Assembly: GCA_947072805.1 (NCBI GenBank)
Contig: CAMTJK010000037.1
Span: 1 to 16,986, forward strand
Reading direction: 5' to 3'
Length of the DNA stretch: 16,986 nt
Origin: an uncultured Prevotella sp.
GTDB lineage: Bacteria > Bacteroidota > Bacteroidia > Bacteroidales > Bacteroidaceae
Shown here: positions 6,402 through 15,631 of the stretch, in pieces
Numbering within the stretch: position 1 is the stretch's first letter
How the letters are laid out: each line of letters begins with the position of its first letter
Notes under the pieces: model-generated
What the model saw: only the letters and a program-made list of their open reading frames with translations
Told to the model about the DNA's origin: nothing
The model's database searches: none
Translations under genes and position numbers: made by a program

Positions 6402-6992
6402 ATGAAACAGAAATTCGACGTCATAACAAGTACATGTGTTCCGCTGCCACTGGAAAACGTGGACACAGACCAGATAATCCCTGCAAGATTTCTTAAAGCT
6501 ACCGACAAGAAAGGATTCGGAGAGAATCTGTTCCGCGACTGGAGATACAATAAGGATGGCTCGCCAAAGAAAGACTTCGTGCTCAACGATCCCACTTATG
6601 GCGGATGTGTGCTTGTGGCAGGCAAGAACTTCGGCTCGGGCTCGAGCCGCGAACATGCCGCATGGGCGATAGCCGGATATGGATTCCGCGTCGTTATAAG
6701 CAGTTTCTTTGCCGACATACACAAAAACAACGAACTTAACAACTTCGTGTTGCCCGTAGTGGTGAGCGAAGAATTCCTTGCCGAACTCTTCGAAAGCATC
6801 GCCGCCAACCCGAAAATGGAGGTCGAAGTAGACCTTCCCAACCAGAAGGTGACAAACAAAGCCACAGGAAGAAGTGAGAAGTTTGAAATTAACGGATATA
6901 AGAAGCATTGCCTGATGAACGGTCTCGATGATATCGACTATCTGATACAGAATAAGGATAAAATCGAACAATGGGAACAGCACAACAAGTAA
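6402..6992 (+). CDS. leuD: 3-isopropylmalate dehydratase, small subunit
   Basis: LeuD (196 residues) is the swivelling substrate-recognition subunit that pairs with LeuC. VDTDQIIPARFL (20-31) and NFGSGSSREHAAWAI (76-90) are the family signatures; the SREH segment binds substrate. The length matches bacterial LeuD. The last 22 bases overlap the start of the next gene in another frame, which points to translational coupling of LeuD and the citramalate synthase. Nothing is unusual in the protein. Confidence 0.96.
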   Translation: MKQKFDVITSTCVPLPLENVDTDQIIPARFLKATDKKGFGENLFRDWRYNKDGSPKKDFVLNDPTYGGCVLVAGKNFGSGSSREHAAWAIAGYGFRVVISSFFADIHKNNELNNFVLPVVVSEEFLAELFESIAANPKMEVEVDLPNQKVTNKATGRSEKFEINGYKKHCLMNGLDDIDYLIQNKDKIEQWEQHNK

Positions 6993-8536
6993 ACGAGACT
7001 TATCATCGCATTCAGCCTTTTATAGAAATAATGGACTGCACGCTGCGCGACGGAGAACAGACGAGCGGCGTGTCATTCCTCCCGCACGAGAAACTGCAGA
7101 TAGCGCGGATGTTGCTCAAGGATGTCAATGTGGACAGAATAGAGGTGGCATCGGCGCGTGTCTCGGAGGGCGAAAAGGATGCGGTAAAGATGATATGCCG
7201 CTATGCTAAGCAGATAGGAATGCTCGAACGGGTGGAGGTGCTCGGCTTCGTAGATGGCAGACTGTCGATAGACTGGATAGACGATTGCGGCGGAAAGGTC
7301 ATCAACCTGCTTGCAAAAGGTTCGCTGAAGCACTGCATGCACCAGCTGCACAAAACGCCAGAAGAGCATATAGAGGAGATAAAGCGCTCGCTCGAGTATG
7401 CCGGCAGCAAGGGCATCAGCGTAAATCTTTATCTTGAAGACTGGAGCAACGGCATGAAGGAATCGCCGGAATACGTTTACCGCATGGTTGATGAGCTGTG
7501 CCGGCTCAATATAAGGCGCTTTATGCTGCCGGACACTTTAGGCATAATGAATCCTCTTCAGACCATTGAGTATTTTCGAAAGATGCTGAAGAGGTATCCT
7601 GACACACATTTTGATTTCCACGCACACAACGACTATGACCTCGCTGTGAGCAATTCGCTTGGTGCCGTATTGTGTGGTGCCAAAGGACTGCACGTCACGG
7701 TGAACGGGCTCGGTGAACGCTGTGGAAATGCGCCTTTGTCGAGCGTTCAGGTTATTCTGAAAGACCAGTTCCACGCAAAGACAAGCATCAACGAAAACAA
7801 ACTGAACGACATAAGCCGTCTGGTGGAGGGATATTCGGGCATAGCGATAGCTCCCAACCAGCCCATCGTGGGCGAGAATGTGTTTACGCAGGTGGCGGGA
7901 GTGCATGCCGACGGCGACAACAAAAACAACCTGTATTGCAACGATCTTGTGCCCGAACGCTTCGGACGAAAGCGTGAATATGCTCTCGGCAAGACCAGCG
8001 GACGTGCAAATATAGCCCGCAATCTGCAGGAACTCGGACTGGAACTTACGCCCGAGCAGACGCAGAAGGTGACAAAGCGAATAACCGAACTGGGCGACCG
8101 TAAGGAGATAGTGACGCAGGAAGACTTGCCATTCATCGTGAGCGACGTGCTGAAGCACACCACCGTGGAGGAAAGGGTGAAGCTTGTCAGCTACATGGTG
8201 TCGTCGGCATACGGACTGAAGCCCATTGCCAGTATAAAGGTAGAAATCAATGGGCGCGAATATGCGGCTGATTCCACCGGCGACGGTCAGTACGATGCTT
8301 TTGTGAAAGCTTTGAGAAAGATTTACAAGGAAAAGCTCGACCGCACATTCCCGATACTTGCCAACTATGCCGTCTCCATACCGCCGGGTGGTCGTACCGA
8401 TGCTCTCGTGCAGTCGGTGATAACGTGGCGCAACGGAGACAAGCTGCTTCGCACACGCGGACTTGATGCCGATCAGACCGAAGCTGCCATAAAGGCGACG
8501 ATAAAGATGCTCAATATTATAGAAGAGAACGGCTGA
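6971..8536 (+). CDS. cimA: (R)-citramalate synthase, Leptospira type (LeuA paralogue)
   Basis: This 521-residue second LeuA-family enzyme should condense pyruvate with acetyl-CoA to (R)-citramalate, the entry to isoleucine from pyruvate. MDCTLRDGEQTSGVSF (from residue 21) carries R26-D27. YLEDWSNG (154-161), FDFHAHNDYDL and VNGLGERCGNAP complete the barrel motifs, and a LeuA-type regulatory domain ends the protein with SIPPGGRTDALV. From memory, the Leptospira interrogans enzyme has catalytic R16/D17 and pyruvate-pocket residues L81, L104 and Y144. With a constant offset of ten these are R26/D27, L91, L114 and Y154 here. EDWSNG and the HxHNDYDL stretch also resemble that enzyme rather than LeuA. 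I chose the ATG at 6971, inside leuD, because the next Met (7031) would cut into the first barrel strand. Alternative: a 2-isopropylmalate synthase isozyme. Confidence 0.8.
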   Translation: MGTAQQVNETYHRIQPFIEIMDCTLRDGEQTSGVSFLPHEKLQIARMLLKDVNVDRIEVASARVSEGEKDAVKMICRYAKQIGMLERVEVLGFVDGRLSIDWIDDCGGKVINLLAKGSLKHCMHQLHKTPEEHIEEIKRSLEYAGSKGISVNLYLEDWSNGMKESPEYVYRMVDELCRLNIRRFMLPDTLGIMNPLQTIEYFRKMLKRYPDTHFDFHAHNDYDLAVSNSLGAVLCGAKGLHVTVNGLGERCGNAPLSSVQVILKDQFHAKTSINENKLNDISRLVEGYSGIAIAPNQPIVGENVFTQVAGVHADGDNKNNLYCNDLVPERFGRKREYALGKTSGRANIARNLQELGLELTPEQTQKVTKRITELGDRKEIVTQEDLPFIVSDVLKHTTVEERVKLVSYMVSSAYGLKPIASIKVEINGREYAADSTGDGQYDAFVKALRKIYKEKLDRTFPILANYAVSIPPGGRTDALVQSVITWRNGDKLLRTRGLDADQTEAAIKATIKMLNIIEENG

Positions 8537-8580
8537 TTGCCGTCAGACAACGAATTATCAAACAAAAAACAAAGACATAT

Positions 8581-9642
8581 ATGAAACTGAAGATTGCGGT
8601 TCTGCCGGGCGACGGCATCGGACCGGAGATTATGAAACAGGGTGTTGCCGTGATGGACGCCATTGCCGAGAAGTTCGGTCATGAGGTAGAATACAAGGAG
8701 GCTCTTTGCGGAGCACATGCCATTGATGAGGTAGGCGACCCCTTCCCCGAAGAGACTTATCAGGTGTGCAAGGATGCTGACGCTGTGCTCTTTGCCGCTG
8801 TGGGCGACCCGAAGTTCGACAATGACCCTACAGCCAAGGTGCGTCCCGAGCAGGGCTTGCTCGCAATGCGCAAGAAGCTCGGACTGTTTGCCAACATACG
8901 TCCTGTGCAGACATTCAAGTGTCTCGTACACAAGTCGCCGCTGAAGGCTGAACTGGTGGAGGGCGCAGATTTCATCTGTATCCGTGAGCTTACCGGTGGT
9001 ATGTACTTCGGAGAGAAGTATCAGGACAACGACAAGGCTTACGATACCAATTACTACACGCGTCCGGAGGTAGAGCGCATACTGAAGGTAGGATTTGAGT
9101 ATGCCCGCCGCCGCAACCGTCATCTCACGGTCGTAGACAAGGCTAACGTGCTTGCTTCGAGCCGTCTGTGGCGCCAGATAGCCAAGGAGATGGAACCGCA
9201 GTATCCCGATGTCAATGTAGACTATATGTTCGTCGATAATGCTTCCATGCGCATGATTGCGGAACCGAAGTTCTTCGACGTGATGGTTACCGAAAACACC
9301 TTCGGCGACATACTTACCGACGAGGGCAGCTGCATTTCCGGTTCAATGGGACTGTTGCCCTCGGCATCAACGGGCGAAAGCACACCCGTCTTTGAGCCGG
9401 TACACGGTTCATGGCCGCAGGCAAAGGGACAGAACATAGCCAATCCGCTTGCCCAGATTCTGTCGGTTGCCATGATGCTCGAGTATTTCGACCTCAAGGA
9501 GGAGGGCCTGCTCATACGTCGTGCCGTCGATGCCTCGCTCGATGCCAACGTGAGAACGCCAGAGATACAGGTTGAAGGTGGTGCCCGTTACGGTACCAAA
9601 GAGGTAGGCGAGTGGATTGTAGACTACATCCGTAAGGCCTGA
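8581..9642 (+). CDS. leuB: 3-isopropylmalate dehydrogenase
   Basis: LeuB (353 residues) oxidises and decarboxylates 3-isopropylmalate with NAD+ to 2-ketoisocaproate. In the citramalate route it would turn 3-methylmalate into 2-oxobutyrate. The substrate arginines R97, R107 and R135 (RELTGGMYFGE), the catalytic K187 in VDKAN with Y142, and the Mg-binding D219, D243 and D247 (ENTFGDILTDEGS) are all present. GLLPSASTG and PVHGSWPQAKGQNIANP form the NAD region. It follows cimA by 44 bases. No T-tailed terminator is seen after it, so transcription may continue into the TPR gene. Confidence 0.96.
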   Translation: MKLKIAVLPGDGIGPEIMKQGVAVMDAIAEKFGHEVEYKEALCGAHAIDEVGDPFPEETYQVCKDADAVLFAAVGDPKFDNDPTAKVRPEQGLLAMRKKLGLFANIRPVQTFKCLVHKSPLKAELVEGADFICIRELTGGMYFGEKYQDNDKAYDTNYYTRPEVERILKVGFEYARRRNRHLTVVDKANVLASSRLWRQIAKEMEPQYPDVNVDYMFVDNASMRMIAEPKFFDVMVTENTFGDILTDEGSCISGSMGLLPSASTGESTPVFEPVHGSWPQAKGQNIANPLAQILSVAMMLEYFDLKEEGLLIRRAVDASLDANVRTPEIQVEGGARYGTKEVGEWIVDYIRKA

Positions 9643-9671
9643 TTGCTTATTTTGTTAGAAATTTATTTGGA

Positions 9672-10352
9672 ATGATGACTTTCAGAAGACACATTATCCT
9701 GCTGATGATGTTTGCGGCAGCTTCTTTTGCAGCGGCGCAGACTTCTGTACAGTGGCGCGATTCTCTGAAGGTCATCAACGAAATGATAGAAACGAAACCG
9801 TATTCCTCGGATTTGCATCTTCGCAAGGCTGCCATCAATCTTGAGATGGGGCAATGGGAATATGCTGCCGACGAATACGGTATCGTACTTGGTGTAGAGC
9901 CTGACAATCCCGCGGCTCTTTTTTACCGTGCTTATGCTTATACGGGTATGCGTCGTTACGATCTTGCACGCAAGGATTATGAGGAGTTCCTCAAGCTCGT
10001 GCCGAGAAATATGGAGGCTATGCTCGGACTTGCCCATGTGAATACCAAACTCAAGCGAACCACAGAGGCGCTCGACCAGCTTAACAGGCTTGTGGAACTT
10101 TATCCCGACAGCGCTGTCGTTTATGTGGCGCGTGCCGGTGTGGAAAAGGACATGAGGGCTTACGATGCGGCTCTTTTCGATTGGACCAATGCCGTGATGC
10201 GTGCTCCCGACAATACCGATTATCTTCTTTCTAAGGCCGATATCCTTTTGTTGCTTGGCAGGAAAGAAGAAGCCCGCGAGTGTCTTGAGCGTATGGTGAA
10301 GCTCGGTGTTCCTCGCGGACCGTTACGTGAGTGGTTCAAGCGATGCAGATGA
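9672..10352 (+). CDS. Secreted tetratricopeptide-repeat protein
   Basis: This 226-residue protein begins with a Sec signal peptide ending near AAAQ at residues 20-23, without a lipobox, so it should be periplasmic. From about residue 46 to 210 it consists of five helical TPR units of 34 residues. Typical positions are seen in AALFYRAYAYTGMRRYDLA (81-99) and in AIN..MGQWEYAADEY. Such proteins usually serve as protein-interaction scaffolds; no catalytic motif is visible and I cannot name a partner. Two in-frame ATGs, 9672 and 9675, are equally possible. It starts 29 bases after leuB and may be carried on the same transcript, but nothing suggests a role in amino-acid synthesis. Its 3' end faces the GH3 gene across 33 bases with no clear terminator. 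Confidence 0.85.
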   Translation: MMTFRRHIILLMMFAAASFAAAQTSVQWRDSLKVINEMIETKPYSSDLHLRKAAINLEMGQWEYAADEYGIVLGVEPDNPAALFYRAYAYTGMRRYDLARKDYEEFLKLVPRNMEAMLGLAHVNTKLKRTTEALDQLNRLVELYPDSAVVYVARAGVEKDMRAYDAALFDWTNAVMRAPDNTDYLLSKADILLLLGRKEEARECLERMVKLGVPRGPLREWFKRCR

Positions 10353-10385
10353 TATCTGCCTGACTTGTTTGGGATTATTCTTCTG

Positions 10386-12611
10386 TCAAGGTTTATATTC
10401 GAACGTTACCGAGCCGCGCACATCTTCGGCAGAGGCACATACGTAAGCCTTGAATTTTCCTGCTTCAGCTTTCCAGCCGTGTGTCGTTTCATCCCAGAAG
10501 CATAGGTCTTGCGGTGTGATGGTCATTGTCACGCTTTTTGTCTCGCCGGGGTTTAACTGCACTTTCTTAAAGTTTTTCAGTTCTCTTACAGGGCGGTCCA
10601 CCGAGCATTTCTCGTCGCCAATATACAACTGCACAACTTCCTTGCCCTCCATCTTGCCGGTGTTGGTCACATCTACGCTCACCTGCCATGCGTTGCCTGC
10701 AGCTTTTATTGTAGGTTTGCCGTATTTGAATGTGGTGTATGACAGTCCGAAACCGAATGGGAAGCGGCTCTTCACGCCCTTTGTCAGGAAGTGGCGGTAG
10801 CCCACGTATATGCCTTCGTTGTAGTACACCTCTTTGCCGTTGCCCGGATAACCGTCTGTGCCGAAGGCGAAGCATGGATAGTCAGACTGTTTTACTGCAA
10901 AGGTTACGGGCAGTTTGCCGCTTGGCGAGACCTTTCCGCTGAGCACGTTTGCCAGTGCGTTGCCCGATTCCGAGCCGAGATACCAGCAGTGTAGCAGTCC
11001 GCCGATGCGGTCGAGCCAGGGAGTGGAGTAGGGGTTGCCGCCGAATGTCACCACTATTATGTTCTTTTGTTTTGCTGCCAGTTCGCTTATCAGTGCGTTT
11101 TGTCCGAACGACAGGTCATAGCTTTCGCGGTCGCCGTTTTCGCAGTCCTGCAACCGGTTTTTGTTCAGTCCGCCTATGAATATTATGAGGTCGGCATCGT
11201 CTGCTTTTGCCAGAGCTTCAGCCTTCAGCTTTGCTTGTGTTTCGGCCGACACCTTGTCCACCTTGCCGTATAGAGGCTTTCCCGATGAATAACCCTTGGC
11301 GTGTACAATCTTGTCGCCGTACAGAGCTTTCAGGGCTTCGAGCGGCGAGACGTCGCGCAGTGTCTTCAGTTCGCTCGACCCGCCGCCCTCGGTAAGACTG
11401 CGCGTTGCATTTTCGCCTACCACGAGAATGCGGTTATAGCGTGAAGCGTCTATGGGGAGAATGTCGTTACGGTTGCGCAGCAGTACTATGCCCTCTTCGG
11501 CTATCTGCCGGCAAGCCTCATAGTGTGCTTCCGAGCACTGGCTTCCTATGACCTTGTCTGGATTCATCGATGTGCGGAACATTGTGCGCAGTACGCGTGC
11601 CACCTTTTCGTCGAGCACCTCCATGCTTATCTTGCTCTCGTTTATTAGTTTTTCAAACGGTCGCGCGAGGTAATAGTCATCGTAGGTAAATTCCGATTCC
11701 TTCAGTTTGCCGTCGGTATACGAGCCCATCTCTATGTCCATGCCTCCGGTGGCGGCCTGCCATGTGTCGGTTACGCCGCCCCAGTCGCTCACCACGGCGC
11801 CGTCAAAGCCCCATTCGCGTTTCAGTATGCCGTTCAGCAGTGAGTCGTTTTGGCAGCAGTGGCGTCCCAGCCACAGGTTGTAGCTGCCCATTATTGTCCA
11901 CACGCCGCCCTCTTTCACGGCATGTTCAAAGGCGGGCAGATAAATCTCGCGCAATGCCCTTTCGCTTACTATTACGTCCGTCTCGAAGCGGTAGGGCTCC
12001 TGGTTGTTCAGTGCAAAGTGCTTCAGACAGCAAGCCACGCCGTTGGCCTGTGCCTCCTTGATGTAGGGCACCACCATGCGTCCGGCGAGGTACGGGTCTT
12101 CGCCCATATATTCGAAGGCGCGTCCGTTGAGTGGCGTGCGGGCTATGTTTACGCCCGGACCGAGCATTATGTCTTTGCCTCTGAAGGCAAACTCCTCGCT
12201 CACCACATTGCCGTAGAGTGCCGACATCACCGGGTTCCATGTTGCCGCGAGGCATGTCAGCGACGGGAATGCCACCACAGAGTCGTTTGTCCATTTTGCC
12301 ACTTTCCACGAGTTCCACTCCAGTTCCTCGCGTACGCCGTGCGGTCCGTCGTCCATGTTAAGCTGTCGTAAGCCCAGCCGCGGTACTCCTGCCGACGAGA
12401 ATTTGCTCTGTGCGTGGAGCACCTGTATCTTTTCGTGTACGGTCATGCGCTTCAGTGCGTCCTTTACGCGCTCTTCCAGGGGTGCTTTGGTGTTGAGATA
12501 GAGCGGCTTCTGTGCGTTTGTCACGCTTGCCGCGCCCATGAGTAGCAGCATGGCGGCTGTTCTTATTACGGAGCCGCCGTGCAGTAGTTCTTTCAGGAGG
12601 TTTGTTCTCAT
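10386..12611 (-). CDS. GH3 beta-glucosidase-type glycoside hydrolase
   Basis: This 741-residue enzyme is a family 3 glycoside hydrolase, expected to remove terminal beta-linked glucose (or xylose) from oligosaccharides in the periplasm. An N-terminal signal with an unusually long n-region ends near SVTNAQ (34). The catalytic TIM barrel contains KHFALNNQE (197-205) and the nucleophile D276 in VVSDWGG. The alpha/beta sandwich domain follows, with a CENGDRESYDLSFGQ segment that resembles the region holding the family's acid/base Glu. A fibronectin-III-like domain makes up about the last 75 residues. This domain order is that of thermostable beta-glucosidase B-like enzymes. It is the downstream gene of a pair with the GH31 gene, 86 bases apart on the same strand. 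The family is certain; the substrate is inferred from the partner. Confidence 0.92.
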   Translation of the reverse strand: MRTNLLKELLHGGSVIRTAAMLLLMGAASVTNAQKPLYLNTKAPLEERVKDALKRMTVHEKIQVLHAQSKFSSAGVPRLGLRQLNMDDGPHGVREELEWNSWKVAKWTNDSVVAFPSLTCLAATWNPVMSALYGNVVSEEFAFRGKDIMLGPGVNIARTPLNGRAFEYMGEDPYLAGRMVVPYIKEAQANGVACCLKHFALNNQEPYRFETDVIVSERALREIYLPAFEHAVKEGGVWTIMGSYNLWLGRHCCQNDSLLNGILKREWGFDGAVVSDWGGVTDTWQAATGGMDIEMGSYTDGKLKESEFTYDDYYLARPFEKLINESKISMEVLDEKVARVLRTMFRTSMNPDKVIGSQCSEAHYEACRQIAEEGIVLLRNRNDILPIDASRYNRILVVGENATRSLTEGGGSSELKTLRDVSPLEALKALYGDKIVHAKGYSSGKPLYGKVDKVSAETQAKLKAEALAKADDADLIIFIGGLNKNRLQDCENGDRESYDLSFGQNALISELAAKQKNIIVVTFGGNPYSTPWLDRIGGLLHCWYLGSESGNALANVLSGKVSPSGKLPVTFAVKQSDYPCFAFGTDGYPGNGKEVYYNEGIYVGYRHFLTKGVKSRFPFGFGLSYTTFKYGKPTIKAAGNAWQVSVDVTNTGKMEGKEVVQLYIGDEKCSVDRPVRELKNFKKVQLNPGETKSVTMTITPQDLCFWDETTHGWKAEAGKFKAYVCASAEDVRGSVTFEYKP

Positions 12612-12697
12612 TTTGTTGTTCTTTTGTTGTATGCCAGATGTTGTATAATATATTTTATATATAATGTACGCGCGCGTGAGGGAATGTCGCGTTCATG

Positions 12698-15631
12698 TTA
12701 CAGTTTCACTGTCTGTGCCTTTCCGTTGTAGGTCACCATTATGCCTTCGGAATTGTTGAGGTCGAGTTTGCGCGGACTGTCCTTGCTTACGAGTATTATG
12801 TTGAACCGGCGTTGTTTCAGCATGCCGTTGAACGAGCCTTTGCGTGCGCCGATGGTTAGTGTGCGCGCGTTGTCGTCGTAGCTTATCTCGATGGTGGCGT
12901 ATCGCCCTTTTTCGTAGTTATAGTTAGTTTCCTCATCCTCGTAGATGGTGAAGTGTCCGTTGCTTCCGCCGTAAACGTACAGGTTTATCAGTTCAGCCGG
13001 TTTCTCGCTGCTCCATTCCATGGCAGGTCCCAGCGGCAGTATGGCACCTTCGGGCACGAACACCGGTATCCGTTCGTATGGAGCCGGTGCGGTGATGGTG
13101 CGTCCGCCCTCATGATGGCTGCCTGTGTATAGGTCGTACCAGCCTTTGCCTGCGGGCAGATATACCTTGCGCGAGCGCATCTTGTAGTAGCCCACCGGAC
13201 ATGCCATCAGCGACGGTCCGAACATCCACTGGTCCTTTATGTCGTGCGTACGGCTGTCGTTGCCGAAGTCCATTACCAGAGGGCGCATCATCGTGTAGTC
13301 GTTAAGGTGTACCCATCCTGCCATTGAGTACAGGTAGGGCATGAGATGGTAACGCAGGCGGTCGTACCACACTATGGTCTTGTAGGCAGGGTGATTGTCG
13401 GGAGCTATGTTCCATGGTTCGCGCAGTGGCCACTGACCGTGTGCGCGATATATGGGTATGAAGCATCCGAACTGGTTCCATCGCGTCTGCAGTTCGCGCC
13501 ATTCCTTCAGGTCTTCGCTTTCGAGCTTGCTCTTGTCGTATATTTTCTGTGCATCCGCGAAGCGTCTTTCAACTGAAAATCCGCCCTGGTCCATGCCCCA
13601 GAAGGGCAGTCCGGAGATGCTGTAGTTCATTCCTGCCGTCATCTGCGAGCGCATGTCTTCCCATCGTGTGCCTATGTCGCCGCTCCAGGTGGCTGTGCTG
13701 TACCGCTGTTCGCCGGCAAATCCGCTGCGTGTAAGCAGAAATACGCGTTTGTCGGGGTCGGTGCTTCTCTGTCCGTTGTATATGGCGTCGGCGTTCACTA
13801 TGCTGTAAGCGTTGAAGTATTCTGTCGATGAGCCCTGCGCGGTAGGTCCGCACAATGCCTTTCTGTACCACATCGGCGTGCAGTCGCGCACGTTAGGCTC
13901 GGAGGCGTCCATCCACCATGCGTCGATGGCGCGTCCCAGTCCGCTGTACAGCCGCTCGTCCATCTGCCGCCAGAATATCCGTCGTCCTTCCTCGTCGTAT
14001 GCGTCATAGAACGAGCCGCGGTAGCCCAGCCAGTCGTGTATGTCGTCTTTTATGGCCTGTCGGTATATAAGTCCTTTGGCGTCCAGCTCCTTATAGTTGT
14101 CTACGGTGTCGTAGAACTTCGGCCATACGCTTATCATGAAGCGTCCGTTCATGGCGTGTACGCTGTCGAGCATGGCTTTAGGGTTGGGATATCGTTTCTC
14201 GTCAAAGCGGTGGTCGCCCCACGAGTCGGTCTTCCAGTAGTTCCAGTCTTGCACGATGTTGTCGATGGGTATGTGCCTGCGGCGAAATTCGGCAAGTGTC
14301 TTTTCCACCTCGGCTGCCGTCTTGTATCTTTCTCTGCTCTGCCAGTAGCCCAGCACCCATTTCGGATAGACGGGGGCGCGTCCCGTGAGCGAACGGTAGC
14401 CCGACACTATATCGTCCATTGTCTTGCCTGCTATGAAATAGTAGTCCATGTAGCGGCTCATCTCGCTCCATATGCTCAGCCGTCCCTGTTTTTCGGCTGT
14501 TTGTGGTGTCGCCACGCGCAGTCCGCAGTAGCTCACGCCGCCGTCGGGTCGCCATTCTATGCGTATGGGCACGCGCTTCTTGGCTTGCAGGCGGCATCTG
14601 AATTTCCATGCGTTAGGGTTCCATGCCGTGCGCCAGCGTTCTTTCACCACCTCGTTGCCGTCTATGTTTACGCTCATGTAGCCGGCGTAGTAGAGCAGAA
14701 AGTGGTAGTCGCAGTCTTGCGGGGCTTCGATGTATCCTTCGTAGGTTACGTGTGCTCCGTCCAGATTGAATCCCTTGGGCAGTGCGTCTATGCCGAGGTC
14801 GGTGTCGTGCAGCGGATTCTTTTCAGGCACGGCGTGTTCGAAGTAGAGCGAATCCTCGCGCCTCACCAGCACCCGTCCGTTCTTGTCGGTATAGGTTCCC
14901 GTGAGTACTCCCTCTCTGCCGTCGCTGTCGTAGAGGCGGAACAGCCTGTGCAGTTGCATGTAGGCATCGGGATTGCCGAAGCGGCAGTAGCTGTAAGAGT
15001 CCCACAGCAGACCGTAGCCTCGTGTGCTAAGCACCATCGGCACGCTCACTTTAGTGTTATATTGGAACAGTTCTTCGTTGAGTCCCTTCATGTTGAGGTC
15101 TTCCGACTGGTGTTGCCCCAGACCGTAGAAGCCCTCGTCGTCGGGCGAGTCAAACTGCGTGTGCCATGTCCAGCCGTGCCTCTGCTCTTCGGTAAGCGTG
15201 CCGGCTCCGATCTCTCTCTCCGGAACGGTGAATGCCTTGAATGTCTTTCCTTCCTCCTTCGTCTCGCGTAGCAGTTCCTTGCCCAGTGCGTCGTTGAACG
15301 TTATGTGTCCGGAGCGGCTGTCCACCACTGCCTTCACGCTGCCGGTGCTCACCGTCACCATGTCGCCCTGCTGTGTTACGCTGAAGTGTGCTTTCTGCTT
15401 TTGGGGAACGATGATGAGGCTCTTCTTCTCCGGAAAGGATGTCTCCGGAGTGGCTTCCACGCGTATTATATTGTCGCTCACTACCTGCAGGCGCACCGTA
15501 CGTGCGCCGTTGTCGCCAGGCGATGCTATGTTTATTGTCACTTTGTTTCCGTTTTTGGTATAACTCCCGGCGTGGGCAAGGACTGATGCCGATAGTATTG
15601 CGGCAGAAAAAATAAGATGTCGGTATCTCAT
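12698..15631 (-). CDS. GH31 alpha-xylosidase-type glycoside hydrolase with PA14 domain
   Basis: This 977-residue family 31 enzyme probably releases alpha-xylose from xyloglucan oligosaccharides. I chose the ATG at 15631 because it begins a signal peptide (MRYRHLIFSAAILSASVLAH); an upstream in-frame Met at 15748 would add 39 residues of non-signal sequence. In order: an N-terminal beta-sandwich (about 25-235), a PA14-like insert (about 240-375, with YEGYIEAPQDCDYHFLLYYAG), then the (beta/alpha)8 barrel with the nucleophile D575 in WWMDASEPN and the acid/base D652 in WSGDIGTRWEDM. C-terminal sandwiches complete it. The PA14 insert in GH31 is known from Cellvibrio and Bacteroides xyloglucan alpha-xylosidases, which supports the substrate. 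An alpha-glucosidase activity cannot be excluded. No Bacteroidetes promoter match was found upstream. Confidence 0.9.
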   Translation of the reverse strand: MRYRHLIFSAAILSASVLAHAGSYTKNGNKVTINIASPGDNGARTVRLQVVSDNIIRVEATPETSFPEKKSLIIVPQKQKAHFSVTQQGDMVTVSTGSVKAVVDSRSGHITFNDALGKELLRETKEEGKTFKAFTVPEREIGAGTLTEEQRHGWTWHTQFDSPDDEGFYGLGQHQSEDLNMKGLNEELFQYNTKVSVPMVLSTRGYGLLWDSYSYCRFGNPDAYMQLHRLFRLYDSDGREGVLTGTYTDKNGRVLVRREDSLYFEHAVPEKNPLHDTDLGIDALPKGFNLDGAHVTYEGYIEAPQDCDYHFLLYYAGYMSVNIDGNEVVKERWRTAWNPNAWKFRCRLQAKKRVPIRIEWRPDGGVSYCGLRVATPQTAEKQGRLSIWSEMSRYMDYYFIAGKTMDDIVSGYRSLTGRAPVYPKWVLGYWQSRERYKTAAEVEKTLAEFRRRHIPIDNIVQDWNYWKTDSWGDHRFDEKRYPNPKAMLDSVHAMNGRFMISVWPKFYDTVDNYKELDAKGLIYRQAIKDDIHDWLGYRGSFYDAYDEEGRRIFWRQMDERLYSGLGRAIDAWWMDASEPNVRDCTPMWYRKALCGPTAQGSSTEYFNAYSIVNADAIYNGQRSTDPDKRVFLLTRSGFAGEQRYSTATWSGDIGTRWEDMRSQMTAGMNYSISGLPFWGMDQGGFSVERRFADAQKIYDKSKLESEDLKEWRELQTRWNQFGCFIPIYRAHGQWPLREPWNIAPDNHPAYKTIVWYDRLRYHLMPYLYSMAGWVHLNDYTMMRPLVMDFGNDSRTHDIKDQWMFGPSLMACPVGYYKMRSRKVYLPAGKGWYDLYTGSHHEGGRTITAPAPYERIPVFVPEGAILPLGPAMEWSSEKPAELINLYVYGGSNGHFTIYEDEETNYNYEKGRYATIEISYDDNARTLTIGARKGSFNGMLKQRRFNIILVSKDSPRKLDLNNSEGIMVTYNGKAQTVKL

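Noticed and set aside
14036..15271. A 411-codon open frame on the plus strand opposite the GH31 gene
   Set aside because: The translation is a low-information mirror of the hydrolase coding strand, with no family motifs. The minus-strand frame has complete GH31 active-site motifs.
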